64,000 nt of DNA from Myxococcota bacterium (GCA_963169915.1 CAUJEM010000067.1:28423-92422); one strand, 5' to 3'; positions 51,968-60,874 are shown, counted from the stretch's first letter. Translations and numbers: made by a program. Notes: generated from the letters alone by a model not told the origin.

Positions 51968-53659
51968 ATGGCGCAGATCCACGGAAACACCGCGGGGCTC
52001 TCCCCCTCCGCCATGAAGGCCATCGAGCGCGTCGGGCGCCGGCGGGTGCCGCTCGACAAGATCGCCACCCCGGAGCTGCTGCGCTCGCTCGCCGAGGCCT
52101 CACGTGAGTCCAAGCGCCAGGTGGGCGCGCTCATCCATCGCTCGGGCGACATCGACACGGTGCTGGTCGGCTCCGCCACCGGCCTGATGCTACCGGACAT
52201 CGGGCGCCTGCGTGCCGCGGAGGGGCGCTTCCGTGCGCTGCGGCTCGTCCACACGCACCTCTACGGCGAGCCGCTCACGCACGATGATTTGGTGGATCTC
52301 ACCCGCCTGCGGCTCGATCTCGTGTGCGCCGTCCAGCTCAGCCCGGAGGGCGAGCCCCGCAGCCTGACCTGGGCCTACAACGTTCCGCGCGCGGGGGACG
52401 CGCCGCCCTATCAGCTCGTCCCCCCGCAGCCCGCGGGGCACCCGCAGCCCCACTTCGGGCAGCTCATCGCCTCCCTCGAGGCGGAGTTCGCGCGCCAGCG
52501 TCACCTGCGCGAGGTCCGCGCCAAGGACGGGCGCGCCATCCTCCTGCACGTGGGGAGCAAGCGCGGCGCGGGCGCCGCCGCGCTGGCGAGCCTGCGCTTG
52601 GCGGAGCTCCGGCGCCTGGCGGAGACGGCAGGGGTCGAGGTCGTCGACGAGGTCGTCCAGCTCCGCGACAAGCTCGATCCGCGCTTCGTGCTCGGGCGCG
52701 GCAAGCTGGAGGAGGTGGTGATGCGCGCCATCGACCTGGACGCTGAGACACTGATCTTCGACTGTGATCTCTCGCCCTCTCAGGTCAGCAGCATCGCGGG
52801 GCACACGGACCTCAAGGTCATCGACCGCTCGCAGCTCATCTTGGACATCTTCGCCCAGCGCGCGGAGACGCGGGACGGCCGGCTGCAGGTGGAGCTGGCC
52901 CAGCTCGAGTACGCGCTCCCGCGACTGGGGCTCCGGGACGACGCGCTCAGCCGCTTGACGGGCGGCATCGGGGGGCGCGGCCCTGGCGAGACGAAGCTCG
53001 AGATCGGCCGGCGTCGCGCGCGTGAGCGCGTGGACCGGCTCCGCCGGGAGCTGGCCACGCTCGCCAAGCAGCGCGGCGAGCGGCGCCGCCAGCGCCGCCG
53101 CAGCGAGCTGCCGGTCATCGCCATCGTGGGCTACACCAACGCCGGCAAGAGCACGCTGCTCAACGCGCTGACGAACGCCGCGGTGCTGGCCGAAGACAAG
53201 CTCTTCGCCACGCTGGACACGCGCGCCCGGCGCCTGCGCCTACCGGACGGGCGCGTGGTGTTGCTGACGGACACCGTCGGGTTCATCCGCGACATGCCGC
53301 GCGGCTTGTTCGCAGCGTTCCGGGCGACCTTCGAGGAGGCGAGCGACGCGAGCCTGCTCTTGGAGGTGGTCGACGCCTCCACGCCGGAGCTCGACTCGCA
53401 CCTGGAGACCACCGCGCAGGTGCTGGAGGAGCTCGGGCTCTCCAGTAGGCCGCGGCTGCTCGTCCATAACAAGATCGACCAGGTGCCGGCGCCCGAGGCG
53501 AGCGCCCTCGCGCAGCGGCCCGAGGCGGCCGTGGTCAGCGCGCTGGAGCCACGCTCGGTCGCGCTGCTGCTCAGCCGGCTCGCCGAGGCCCTGCCCGCGC
53601 CACCACCTCGCGCCACGGCGCCCGAGCCCCCCGACGCGGAGCTCGAGGCCCCCCCCTGA
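51968..53659 (+). CDS. hflX: Ribosome-associated GTPase HflX with N-terminal extension
   Basis: A 563-residue HflX GTPase, which splits stalled ribosomes. The G1 motif GYTNAGKST is at about residues 388-396, G2/G3 region LFATLDTRARRL and LTDTVGFIRD, and G4 NKID. The HflX domain signature LGRGKLEEV and the glycine-rich GGIGGRGPGETKLE lie before the G domain. The start ATG 51968 (MAQIHGNTAGLSPSAMKAIERVGRRRVP) matches the opening expected of longer deltaproteobacterial-type HflX proteins; ATG 51941 would add nine residues. The N-terminal extension of about 185 residues is absent from E. coli HflX. Confidence 0.93.
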   Translation: MAQIHGNTAGLSPSAMKAIERVGRRRVPLDKIATPELLRSLAEASRESKRQVGALIHRSGDIDTVLVGSATGLMLPDIGRLRAAEGRFRALRLVHTHLYGEPLTHDDLVDLTRLRLDLVCAVQLSPEGEPRSLTWAYNVPRAGDAPPYQLVPPQPAGHPQPHFGQLIASLEAEFARQRHLREVRAKDGRAILLHVGSKRGAGAAALASLRLAELRRLAETAGVEVVDEVVQLRDKLDPRFVLGRGKLEEVVMRAIDLDAETLIFDCDLSPSQVSSIAGHTDLKVIDRSQLILDIFAQRAETRDGRLQVELAQLEYALPRLGLRDDALSRLTGGIGGRGPGETKLEIGRRRARERVDRLRRELATLAKQRGERRRQRRRSELPVIAIVGYTNAGKSTLLNALTNAAVLAEDKLFATLDTRARRLRLPDGRVVLLTDTVGFIRDMPRGLFAAFRATFEEASDASLLLEVVDASTPELDSHLETTAQVLEELGLSSRPRLLVHNKIDQVPAPEASALAQRPEAAVVSALEPRSVALLLSRLAEALPAPPPRATAPEPPDAELEAPP

Positions 53660-53977
53660 GCGCTCACGGCCGCGGCGATCGCTCCCGCGACGAGAGCCTG
53701 CGTCGCTCCGACGCCGATCGCACCCGCGGCGCCCGCGTCCGACGCTCCCGCGCCCCCGCGCGCCCCTCCCGCCCACACGCATCACCCAAGGGGCGCGGCG
53801 TCGCCCGGCGCGTCCTGGGCGCGCTCCGCGCGGTCGCCACCGCGCACGCCTCCTGACCGCCGACTCGGGGCGAGCCCACCGCGGTCCTGGCTCTGGCCGC
53901 CTACCGCACGCTGGAGCCGAGGGCAGCCAGCGGCTCCGCGCCGGCCGAGAGCCGCGCTCGCTGCCCCCCTCCCGCGA
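53660..53977. other. Intergenic region between convergent hflX and typA
   Basis: These 318 bp lie between two converging genes and should contain their terminators. The sequence is Arg/Ala/Pro-type GC-rich DNA; several open frames cross it but none has coding character or a start site with a ribosome site. No clear stem-loop with a T-run is seen. Confidence 0.5.
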
Positions 53978-55804
53978 CTACGTGATCCGCTCGTCGTCGC
54001 GCCGCGGGCGGCGCGCGCAGGACAGCACGCGCTTGCGGAGCCGGATGGCGTCCGGGGTCACCTCCACGAGCTCGTCCCGGTCGATGAAGTCCATCGCAGT
54101 GTCGATGGTGAAGATACGCGGGGGCGTCAAGATGACGTTCTCGTCGCGGCCCGCGGCGCGGATGTTGGTGAGCTTCTTTTCGCGGCAGGCGTTCACGTCC
54201 AGGTCATTGGCGCGGTTGTGCTCCCCCACGATCATGCCCTCGTACACCTCCGTGCCGGGCTCGATGCAGAGCACGCCGCGAGGCTGCAGGTGAAAGAGCG
54301 CGTAGGGCGTGGTCGGGCCCTGGCGATCGGCGACCATCGCGCCGTTCGGGCGGCGCAGCATCGCGCCCTGGTACGGCTCCCAGCCGTCGAACAGCGTGTT
54401 GAGGAGGCCCATCCCGCGCGTCTCCGTGAGGAAGGCCGAGCGGAAGCCGATGAGCCCGCGCGAGGGCACGCGGAACTCCATCCGGCTGCGGCCATAGCCC
54501 AGGTTGGCCATCTTCATCATCTGGCCCCGCCGCTCGCCCAGGCGGGTGGTCACCGCCCCCACGAAATCGTCCGGCACGTCCACCACCACGAGCTCCACCG
54601 GCTCCGAGCGCACGCCGTCGATCTCCTTCACGACGACCTCCGGCATCCCCAGCGCGAACTCGTAGCCCTCGCGGCGCATGGTCTCCGCAAGGATGGCGAG
54701 CATCAGCTCCCCTCGCCCGTACACCAGGAAGGTGTCCGGCTCGCCCGTGTCCTCGAAGCGCAGCGCCAGGTTCTTCTTGGCCTCGCGCTCCAGCCGCTCC
54801 CGCACGTGCCGGGAGGTGACCCACTTGCCCACCTTGCCCGCGAAGGGCGAGCTGTTGACGTGGAAGCTCATCTTGATGGTGGGCTCCTCCACGCGGATAC
54901 GCGGCAGCGCCTCCGGCTGCTTGGAGTCCGCCACCGTGTCGCCGATCTGCACGTCCCCGAGGCCGGCGAAGGCCACGATGTCCCCCACGGTGACCTGCTC
55001 CGCCTTCACGCGGCGGGGGCCGTCGTACATGAAGATCTGGCTGAGGCGCTGGCTGCTCTGCTGCCCTTCCTGCAGCAGCGTCACCTGCTGATTGACGCTG
55101 AACGTGCCCCGCGAGACGCGGCCGATGCCGAGGCGCCCCACGTACTCGTCGTGCTCCACGTTGTGCACGAGCAGCTGCGCCGCGCCCTCCGGATCGCCCT
55201 TGGGCGGGGGCACCCGCTCTAGGATGGTGTCCAGCAGCGGCTGGAGATCCGCGCCCTCGTCGCTCAGCTCGCGCTTGGCGATGCCCTGCTTGCCGATGGC
55301 GTACAGCACCGGAAAGTCCGTCTGCGCCTCGCTCGCCTCCAGATCGCAGAACAGGTCGAACACCTCGTTGAGCACCTCGTCCGGGCGCGCGTCCTTACGA
55401 TCGATCTTGTTGATGACGAGCAGGATGGGCATCCCCAGCTCGATGGCCTTGCGCAGCACGAAGCGCGTCTGCGGCAAGGGGCCCTCCGCGGCGTCCACGA
55501 GCAAGATGGCGCCGTCGGCCATCTTCAGGGTGCGCTCCACCTCACCGCCGAAATCGGCGTGCCCAGGGGTGTCGATGATGTTCACGGTGACGCCGCGGTA
55601 CTGCACGCTGCAGTGCTTCGCCAAGATGGTGATGCCGCGCTCGCGCTCCAGCTCGTTGGAGTCCATCACCCGCTCGGTCACGGCCTCGTGGGCACGAAAC
55701 ACCCCGGTCGTGCGCATCATGGCGTCGACCAGCGTGGTCTTGCCATGATCCACGTGGGCGATGATGGCAATGTTGCGGATGTTGTCGCGGCTACGCTCAG
55801 ACAT
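53978..55804 (-). CDS. typA: Translational GTPase TypA/BipA
   Basis: A 608-residue EF-G-like GTPase that acts in ribosome biogenesis and stress. G1 is AHVDHGKTT near the N-terminus, G2 is in RERGITI, G3 DTPGH, G4 NKIDR. The C-terminal domains have the TypA-specific SRGLIGFRSAFLTETRG and NALFDGW-like (here NTLFDGW) motifs. The ATG at 55804 gives the standard start; the longer open frame upstream overlaps the promoter region shared with the divergent lipoprotein gene. Length is the family norm. Confidence 0.96.
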   Translation of the reverse strand: MSERSRDNIRNIAIIAHVDHGKTTLVDAMMRTTGVFRAHEAVTERVMDSNELERERGITILAKHCSVQYRGVTVNIIDTPGHADFGGEVERTLKMADGAILLVDAAEGPLPQTRFVLRKAIELGMPILLVINKIDRKDARPDEVLNEVFDLFCDLEASEAQTDFPVLYAIGKQGIAKRELSDEGADLQPLLDTILERVPPPKGDPEGAAQLLVHNVEHDEYVGRLGIGRVSRGTFSVNQQVTLLQEGQQSSQRLSQIFMYDGPRRVKAEQVTVGDIVAFAGLGDVQIGDTVADSKQPEALPRIRVEEPTIKMSFHVNSSPFAGKVGKWVTSRHVRERLEREAKKNLALRFEDTGEPDTFLVYGRGELMLAILAETMRREGYEFALGMPEVVVKEIDGVRSEPVELVVVDVPDDFVGAVTTRLGERRGQMMKMANLGYGRSRMEFRVPSRGLIGFRSAFLTETRGMGLLNTLFDGWEPYQGAMLRRPNGAMVADRQGPTTPYALFHLQPRGVLCIEPGTEVYEGMIVGEHNRANDLDVNACREKKLTNIRAAGRDENVILTPPRIFTIDTAMDFIDRDELVEVTPDAIRLRKRVLSCARRPRRDDERIT

Positions 55805-55909
55805 AGGGGGCCTTTGGACAGGGCTGGGGGCGGGCTCGTAGCTCGGAAATGGGTGCTGCGCGAGCGAGCAATGCGCAACGGCGGGCAGAATCGACCGAGC
55901 TGGGGGCTC

Positions 55910-56257
55910 ATGCGGCTCTCCTGGCTCCCGTGGCTGCTGCTCACCGTGTCCTGCGCCGGCCCCCTCGGGCGCGCTCAGCAGCGCTTCGAGCAGGGGGATG
56001 TCGCGGCCGCGGTGAGGCTCCTGAGGGCCTCCGAGCCGGAGCTCGCCGAGCTGACGGGGCACGAGCTCGCGCGCTACTGCCTCTACCGTGGGCTCGCGGA
56101 GCTGGGGCTCGGCGACGCCGAGCTCGCGCGGCGCTGGCTCGGACGGGCCCGCCGTGCCGCTGCGGTCGAGCCGGCGCTCTACAGCGTGGCTGAGCAGGGC
56201 CGCCTCGCGGCGGCGTGGCAGAGCCTCGGGCTCCTGCCCGGCGAGGGCGCGCCCTGA
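55910..56257 (+). CDS. Small TPR lipoprotein
   Basis: A 115-residue lipoprotein read from ATG 55910 (MRLSWLPWLLLTVSC, lipobox TVSC); an ATG at 55871 in the same frame would add 13 residues. The mature part is TPR-like: GRAQQRFEQGDVAAAVRLLRASEPELAELTGHELARYCLYRGLAELGLGDAELARRWLGRAR. It is divergent from typA and convergent with the secreted protein at 56275. Function unknown; probably a periplasmic adaptor. Confidence 0.75.
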   Translation: MRLSWLPWLLLTVSCAGPLGRAQQRFEQGDVAAAVRLLRASEPELAELTGHELARYCLYRGLAELGLGDAELARRWLGRARRAAAVEPALYSVAEQGRLAAAWQSLGLLPGEGAP

Positions 56258-56274
56258 CGGCGAGCCAGCGCCGC

Positions 56275-56721
56275 TCAGCGTAGGGCTTCCGGCAGGCGCC
56301 GCAGGGCGCCCCGCACCGCGCCCCGGAGCGCCGCGCGCTCGGCCTCACGGGCCGCGCCGCCGTCGACGGCCTTGGCGCGCCCGGTCAAGGTCGCGTGCAG
56401 CACCCCCGAGCGCTGGCGCCGCAGCGTGGCCTGCAACACCGCGGAGGTCTCGCTGCCCTCGGCGCGCCGCTCGGTCGCGAGCTGGGTCAGGGTGGCCGAC
56501 AAGATCCAGCGCTCCTGCCGCCGAGCGCGGCTGAGATCGACGCGCTCGAGCTCCTCGGTCAGGACGTCGCGGAGCTCCTGCTCGAGCTCCTGCCGCGCCG
56601 TGACGTCACTGCGCACCTCCCCGAGCACGACCTGACCCCGCGGGGCCGCCTCAGCGGTCGCTGCCACGACGGCGGCGGCCAGTAGCGCATGGATCACGGC
56701 ACGACGAGTAGCTAGGCTCAC
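56275..56721 (-). CDS. Hypothetical secreted protein
   Basis: A 148-residue protein. I chose the GTG at 56721 because GGGAGG lies 8 nt upstream and it gives a clean signal peptide (VSLATRRAVIHALLAAAVVAATAEA); ATG 56787 in frame would add 22 residues. The mature part is a strand-helix mix with many Arg (RSDVTARQELEQELRDVLTEELERVDLSRARRQERWILSATLTQL) and no known motif. It lies 124 nt after the Tudor-like lipoprotein gene on the same strand, perhaps with its own promoter. Confidence 0.72.
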   Translation of the reverse strand: MSLATRRAVIHALLAAAVVAATAEAAPRGQVVLGEVRSDVTARQELEQELRDVLTEELERVDLSRARRQERWILSATLTQLATERRAEGSETSAVLQATLRRQRSGVLHATLTGRAKAVDGGAAREAERAALRGAVRGALRRLPEALR

Positions 56722-56845
56722 GACAAAGGCCTCCCAGGGCAGGGGCAGCGTCACGCCGCTGAGCGGCGTCTGCGCTGTCTCGCTCATCCTGCGAGAGGCC
56801 TCGCGACCTGGCAAAGTTCGTGGCGCACCTTTCGGCGCGGGGCGC

Positions 56846-57391
56846 TCAGCGGCGCCCCTGGATCCGCTCGATGTCCACCACCTCGTCCCACGCCGCCTCA
56901 TGGCCGTCGTAGTGCACCCGGAGGCGGTCCACGCCCAGCACCTCGATGACCTGCGCCCCGTAGACGCTCCCGCGCCAGCGGACCCGCACGCGGTCCCCCA
57001 CCTTGAAGGGGTTGAAGCCGCCCGGCGCCGCCGCCGCGCTGCTGCTGGCCGAGGCGCTGGCGGCCCCCACGCCCCACAGCCCCAGCGAGCGGGCCACCTT
57101 CTCCGGGGGTGGCGGGGGACTGGTCACCGGCCCGGAGATCCGCCCCTTGATGCGGTCGGGCGTGACGTCCTCGTCCCAGCGCACGTCATAGCCTTCGTAG
57201 TGGACGCGCAGCCGGCTGCCCTTCAGCTCCACCACATACGCGGGGTACTGGCGCTTGTCGTGATCATTCCACTCGACCCAGACGTACTCCCCCACACGGT
57301 ACTGCTGCTCACAGCCGATGAGCAGCAGCGGACCCCACCCGCTGAGGCCGAGCAGCAGCGCCTGCAGCCAGCGACGCGCCCGCGGCGTCAT
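56846..57391 (-). CDS. Lipoprotein with two Tudor-knot/chromo-barrel-like domains
   Basis: A 181-residue lipoprotein (lipobox LLIGC, Cys27). Two copies of a 50-residue module are separated by a Pro/Ala/Ser linker: GEYVWVEWNDHDKRQYPAYVVELKGSRLRVHYEGYDVRWDEDVTPDRI and GDRVRVRWRGSVYGAQVIEVLGVDRLRVHYDGHEAAWDEVVDIERI. The pattern V-W/R-W...Y.A.V.E..G...L.VHY.G....WDE.V....I is that of Tudor-knot/chromo-barrel domains (as in eukaryotic MOF/Esa1). In bacteria the module is likely to bind a peptide, nucleic acid or cell wall component outside the cytoplasm. The gene is translationally coupled to the CPBP protease by a 4-nt overlap. Confidence 0.85.
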   Translation of the reverse strand: MTPRARRWLQALLLGLSGWGPLLLIGCEQQYRVGEYVWVEWNDHDKRQYPAYVVELKGSRLRVHYEGYDVRWDEDVTPDRIKGRISGPVTSPPPPPEKVARSLGLWGVGAASASASSSAAAAPGGFNPFKVGDRVRVRWRGSVYGAQVIEVLGVDRLRVHYDGHEAAWDEVVDIERIQGRR

Positions 57392-58230
57392 CGTTCGTCC
57401 TCCTCGCGAGCCTCCACCGCGACCTCACTGCTGCGCGCGAGGGCGTGCACACCGTACACCAACACCAGCGTCGCCACGCTGCCCCCCAGCGCGAACCAGG
57501 GCGGTGGCGCCGCGCTCTCGCCCGGCGTGGACAGACCGCTCACCAGCGCCGTGACCGTGAGCGCGTTGAACGCGACGTGCAGCGCGAGGCTGGGCAGCAG
57601 TGAGCCGCTCGCGGCGCGCACCCAGCCCAGCACGAGCGCCACCGGCAGCAGCGGCGCCCAGGTGCGCAGCATGGCGCCGGGGCTCGAGTAGTCCGCTAGG
57701 TGCGACAGCGTGAAGGCGATGGCTACGAAGGTGAAGGCCGCCGGCAGCCCGACGTCCCGCCGCAAGCAGCCGTAGAGCGCCCCACGGAAGAACAGCTCCT
57801 CCACCAGGGGCACCACGCAGGCCGCGACGACGAGCAACATCGCGGCCCGCAGCGGCGTGTCGACGCTCAGCAGCTGCACCTGAAACGCCAGCTCCTCCTC
57901 TGGCACTGGGAAGCGACGCTCGATGAGCGCACGCAGCGCCTCCGCCGGCCCGTGCAGCGCCAGCCCCAGCGCCACGCCGAACGCCGCGAAGCCCGGGTGG
58001 GTCGCCCTCAACCCGAGCGCGCCACGCACGGGGGTGGCTGGGCGGTGGACGCTGAGGACCCCGAAGGCGCCGAGCAGGAACACCACCGCCGACAGCAAGC
58101 CCAGCGTGACGATGTCGTGCTCGGCCGCGGGGCGCAGCCACAGCGCCGCCCGGCCGAGCAGGATGAGCCCCCACGCGGCGCCGAGCACCCACGCGGTAGC
58201 CCCTCCGAGGCCGAGCGCCCGTGGGCTCAC
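57388..58230 (-). CDS. CPBP-family intramembrane metalloprotease
   Basis: A 280-residue membrane protein of the CAAX protease/bacteriocin-processing (CPBP, Abi) family. The catalytic pair Glu144-Glu145 lies in VPLVEELFFRGALYGCLRRDVGLPAAFTFVAIAFTLSHL, with the second motif FTLSHL and a third around LALHVAFNAL, all present. Seven to eight membrane helices. The start is GTG 58230 in the nadB stop (GTGA), and its own stop contains the start of the Tudor-like lipoprotein gene. Some CPBP proteins act as myxosortases on MYXO-CTERM proteins; whether this one does is not known. Confidence 0.9.
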   Translation of the reverse strand: MSPRALGLGGATAWVLGAAWGLILLGRAALWLRPAAEHDIVTLGLLSAVVFLLGAFGVLSVHRPATPVRGALGLRATHPGFAAFGVALGLALHGPAEALRALIERRFPVPEEELAFQVQLLSVDTPLRAAMLLVVAACVVPLVEELFFRGALYGCLRRDVGLPAAFTFVAIAFTLSHLADYSSPGAMLRTWAPLLPVALVLGWVRAASGSLLPSLALHVAFNALTVTALVSGLSTPGESAAPPPWFALGGSVATLVLVYGVHALARSSEVAVEAREEDER

Positions 58231-59852
58231 TCGGGAGACCTCAGCGTTGGGGAGACGCCCCGCTTGAGGACGGTGTCCCGCGCCAAGGAGGGGCTCGTCT
58301 CGGGATAGTCCACCGTGTAGTGGAGCCCCCGGCTCTCTTTACGACTGGCAGCGCAGGCGATGATCAGCTCCGCGACGGTCGCGATGTTCCTCAGCTCGAG
58401 CAGGTCTCGCGTGACGAGGTGCTTCCAGTAATAGTCGCGGATCTCCTCCTCCAGCACCGCCAAGCGTCGCCTGGCGCGCCGCAGGCGCGTGTCGGAGCGC
58501 ACGATCCCGACGTAGTTCCACATCATCCGCCGCAGCTCGTCCCAGCCCTGGGAGACCACCACGGCCTCGTCGCTCGGCGCGGCCGTCCCCACCTGCCAGT
58601 CCGGCACGCTGGGCAGCGGCGTAGCCCGCAGCTCCCCCAGCTGCTCCGTCAGGCGCTCGGCCGCGCGCTGGCCGAAGACCACGCCCTCGAGCAGCGAGTT
58701 GCTCGCCAAGCGGTTGGCGCCGTGCAGCCCCGTGCCGGCCACCTCTCCGATCACCCAGAGCCCCGGCAGCGTGCTGCGCCCGCGCAGATCGGAGGTGACC
58801 CCCCCGCACATGTAGTGCGCCGCTGGCACCACCGGGATCGGCGTGGTCGTCAGATCGATGCCGAAGCGTAAGCAGGCCGCGTGAATGGTCGGGAAGCGCT
58901 CCTTCACGAAGCTGGCCGGCTGATGGGTGATGTCGAGCAGCACGTGGTCCGAGCCGGTGCGCTTCATCTCGTAGTCGATCGCGCGCGCCACGACGTCCCG
59001 TGGCGCCAGATCTCTCAGCGGGTGGTGGCGTTCCATGAAGGGCGTGCCGTCGTCCAGGCGCAGCACCGCCCCCTCTCCCCGGAGCGCCTCGCTCACCAAG
59101 AAGTTCTTCGCCTGAGGGTGAAACAGGCAGGTCGGATGAAACTGGTAAAACTCGAGGTTGGTGACCTCCGCGCCCGCGCGGTAGGCCATCGCCACGCCGT
59201 CGCCCGTCGCCACGTCCGGGTTGGTCGTGTAGAGGTACACCTTGCCTGCGCCGCCCGTCGCCAGCACCGTGGCGCGCGCCAAGAAGGTCTCCACCACGCC
59301 GCGCCGCTCGTCGAGGACGTACGCGCCCACGCAGCGGTCCGGTCCCCCGAATTTGCTGAGCGTGATGAGATCTACCCCCATGTGCCACTCGAACCAGCGG
59401 ATGTTCGGGTGCGCGCGGCACGCCTCGAGCAGCGCGCGCTCGATCTCACGGCCCGTGGCGTCGGCCGTGTGCACGACTCGCCGCATGCTATGCCCACCTT
59501 CACGCGTCAGATCGAGCTCGCCGTCGGCGCGGCGGTCGAAGCTTGCTCCCTGCGTGACGAGCCAGTCCAGCGCCGCTGGCGCCTCCTTGACGCAGAGCTC
59601 GACCACCACCTCGTGACAGAGGCCAGCGCCCGCCACCAGCGTGTCTTGGATGTGCGACTCGAAGGAGTCCTCGGGGGCCTGCACCGCGGAGATGCCGCCT
59701 TGGGCCCACGTGGTGTTGGCGTCCTCGTCGCGTCGCTTCGTGACGAGGCACACCTCCCCGCGCTGGGCGGCCCGCAGGGCGAAGGTGAGCCCGGCTACCC
59801 CGGTGCCCAAGACGAGAAAGTCGGTGCTGACGGCCATCGGACCCTCGCTCAT
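58227..59852 (-). CDS. nadB: L-aspartate oxidase
   Basis: A 541-residue FAD enzyme that oxidises L-aspartate to iminoaspartate in NAD biosynthesis. FAD motif VLGTGVAGLTFALRAA, the substrate segment NTTWAQGGISAVQ, HSMRRVVHTADATGREIERAL, HPTCLF, GEGAVLR and the C-terminal GLHGANRLASNSLLEGVVFG are all diagnostic. Met6 is an alternative start. nadA and nadC are not in the window. The two genes after it are joined by 4-nt overlaps and have no obvious link to NAD. Confidence 0.96.
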   Translation of the reverse strand: MSEGPMAVSTDFLVLGTGVAGLTFALRAAQRGEVCLVTKRRDEDANTTWAQGGISAVQAPEDSFESHIQDTLVAGAGLCHEVVVELCVKEAPAALDWLVTQGASFDRRADGELDLTREGGHSMRRVVHTADATGREIERALLEACRAHPNIRWFEWHMGVDLITLSKFGGPDRCVGAYVLDERRGVVETFLARATVLATGGAGKVYLYTTNPDVATGDGVAMAYRAGAEVTNLEFYQFHPTCLFHPQAKNFLVSEALRGEGAVLRLDDGTPFMERHHPLRDLAPRDVVARAIDYEMKRTGSDHVLLDITHQPASFVKERFPTIHAACLRFGIDLTTTPIPVVPAAHYMCGGVTSDLRGRSTLPGLWVIGEVAGTGLHGANRLASNSLLEGVVFGQRAAERLTEQLGELRATPLPSVPDWQVGTAAPSDEAVVVSQGWDELRRMMWNYVGIVRSDTRLRRARRRLAVLEEEIRDYYWKHLVTRDLLELRNIATVAELIIACAASRKESRGLHYTVDYPETSPSLARDTVLKRGVSPTLRSPE

Positions 59853-59884
59853 AGCAAGACTTGCCGCCGCGCCGCCCCCTCGTG

Positions 59885-59896
59885 CGGTAGCTACCG
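59885..59896. promoter_or_regulatory. 12-bp perfect palindrome between nadB and etfB
   Basis: CGGTAGCTACCG is a perfect inverted repeat in the 173-bp region between divergent nadB and etfB, 33 nt upstream of nadB. A possible -35 TTGACG for the etfB side starts 9 nt further on (59905-59910), but no good -10 follows. It could be a regulator-binding site; single occurrence, so the assignment is weak. Confidence 0.3.
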
Positions 59897-60025
59897 TTCA
59901 GGCGTTGACGTGCCGCGCCATAAGAACTAGCTCTCGGGCGTTCTCAGCTTCCTGTCGGCCGCCGGGCCGGCAGCCCTCGGCGCCATGCGGCGTCAGTGTT
60001 TTCTCCGAGCTGGAGGTCCGTAGCC

Positions 60026-60853
60026 GTGAAAGTCCTCGTCGCCCTCAAGCGGGTCGCTGACCCAGACAACGCCAACAAGATCAAGATCCCACCCAGCGGG
60101 GAAAAAATTGATACCGCTGGCCTCGAGTGGAAGCTCAACCCCTTCGACGACTACGCCCTCGAGACGGCGCTGCGCCTCACGGAGAACGGGAAGAACCCCA
60201 AGGCCCGCCTCGGCGAGGTGGTGGTCGTCACCCTGGGCCCCAAGGAGTGCGAGACCACGCTGCGCGCGGCGCTCGCCACCGGCGCGGATCGCGCCATCCG
60301 CGTGGAGGCCACCGATGAAGAGCTCGACGGCCGCATCGTGGCCGCGGCGCTCAAGACCATCATCGCCGAAGAGAAGCCGGATCTGGTGCTCATGGGTAAG
60401 CAGGCGGTCGACGGCGACAACAACCAGGTCGGGCAGTCCGTCGCGGAGCTGCTCGACTGGCCCATGGCCACCTTCGCCGCCACCATCACGGAGGAGGCCG
60501 GGGCAGTGGTGGTCGGCCGTGAGGTGGACGGCGGTGTGCTCACGTTGAAGCTCGGCTTGCCGGCGGTCGTCACGGTGGATCTCCGCATCGTAGCGCCCAC
60601 CAGCGTCTACAGCGCCCAGACGGACCGCGCCCACAAGTACGCGGAGGGTGTCCGCTTCGCCGCGCTCCCGGCCATCATGGCGGCCAAGAAGAAGCCGCTG
60701 GTCGTCAAGCCCTTGGCCGAGGTGGCGGGCGGAATGAGCCGCACCGCGCACTACTCCAAGTTCGAGCCGCCGCCCCAGCGTAAGGCGGGCGTGAAGGTCC
60801 AAGACGTCGCCGAGCTCGTCGCGAAGCTCGCCGGCGAAGCCAAGGTCATCTGA
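60026..60853 (+). CDS. etfB: Electron transfer flavoprotein beta subunit
   Basis: A 275-residue subunit of the heterodimeric ETF that carries electrons from acyl-CoA dehydrogenases. GTG 60026 is preceded by GGAGG 9 nt upstream, so I prefer it to the in-frame ATG at 59996. VKVLVALKRVADPDNANKIKI, the AMP-binding VVVVTLGPKECETTLRAALATGADRAI and GKQAVDGDNNQVGQSVAELLDWP are family marks. etfA follows 21 nt later. Confidence 0.95.
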   Translation: MKVLVALKRVADPDNANKIKIPPSGEKIDTAGLEWKLNPFDDYALETALRLTENGKNPKARLGEVVVVTLGPKECETTLRAALATGADRAIRVEATDEELDGRIVAAALKTIIAEEKPDLVLMGKQAVDGDNNQVGQSVAELLDWPMATFAATITEEAGAVVVGREVDGGVLTLKLGLPAVVTVDLRIVAPTSVYSAQTDRAHKYAEGVRFAALPAIMAAKKKPLVVKPLAEVAGGMSRTAHYSKFEPPPQRKAGVKVQDVAELVAKLAGEAKVI

Positions 60854-60874
60854 GGCAGAGAAGGGAACATAGAC

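Noticed and set aside
53131..53778. Minus-strand frame with Gly/Ala-rich start at the 3' end of hflX
   Set aside because: Looks like a secreted Gly/Ala protein at first, but it is antisense to the conserved GTPase domain of HflX.
59905..59933. TTGACG with TAGCTC 17 nt downstream as an etfB promoter
   Set aside because: The -10 matches only 3 of 6 bases; too weak to list as a feature.
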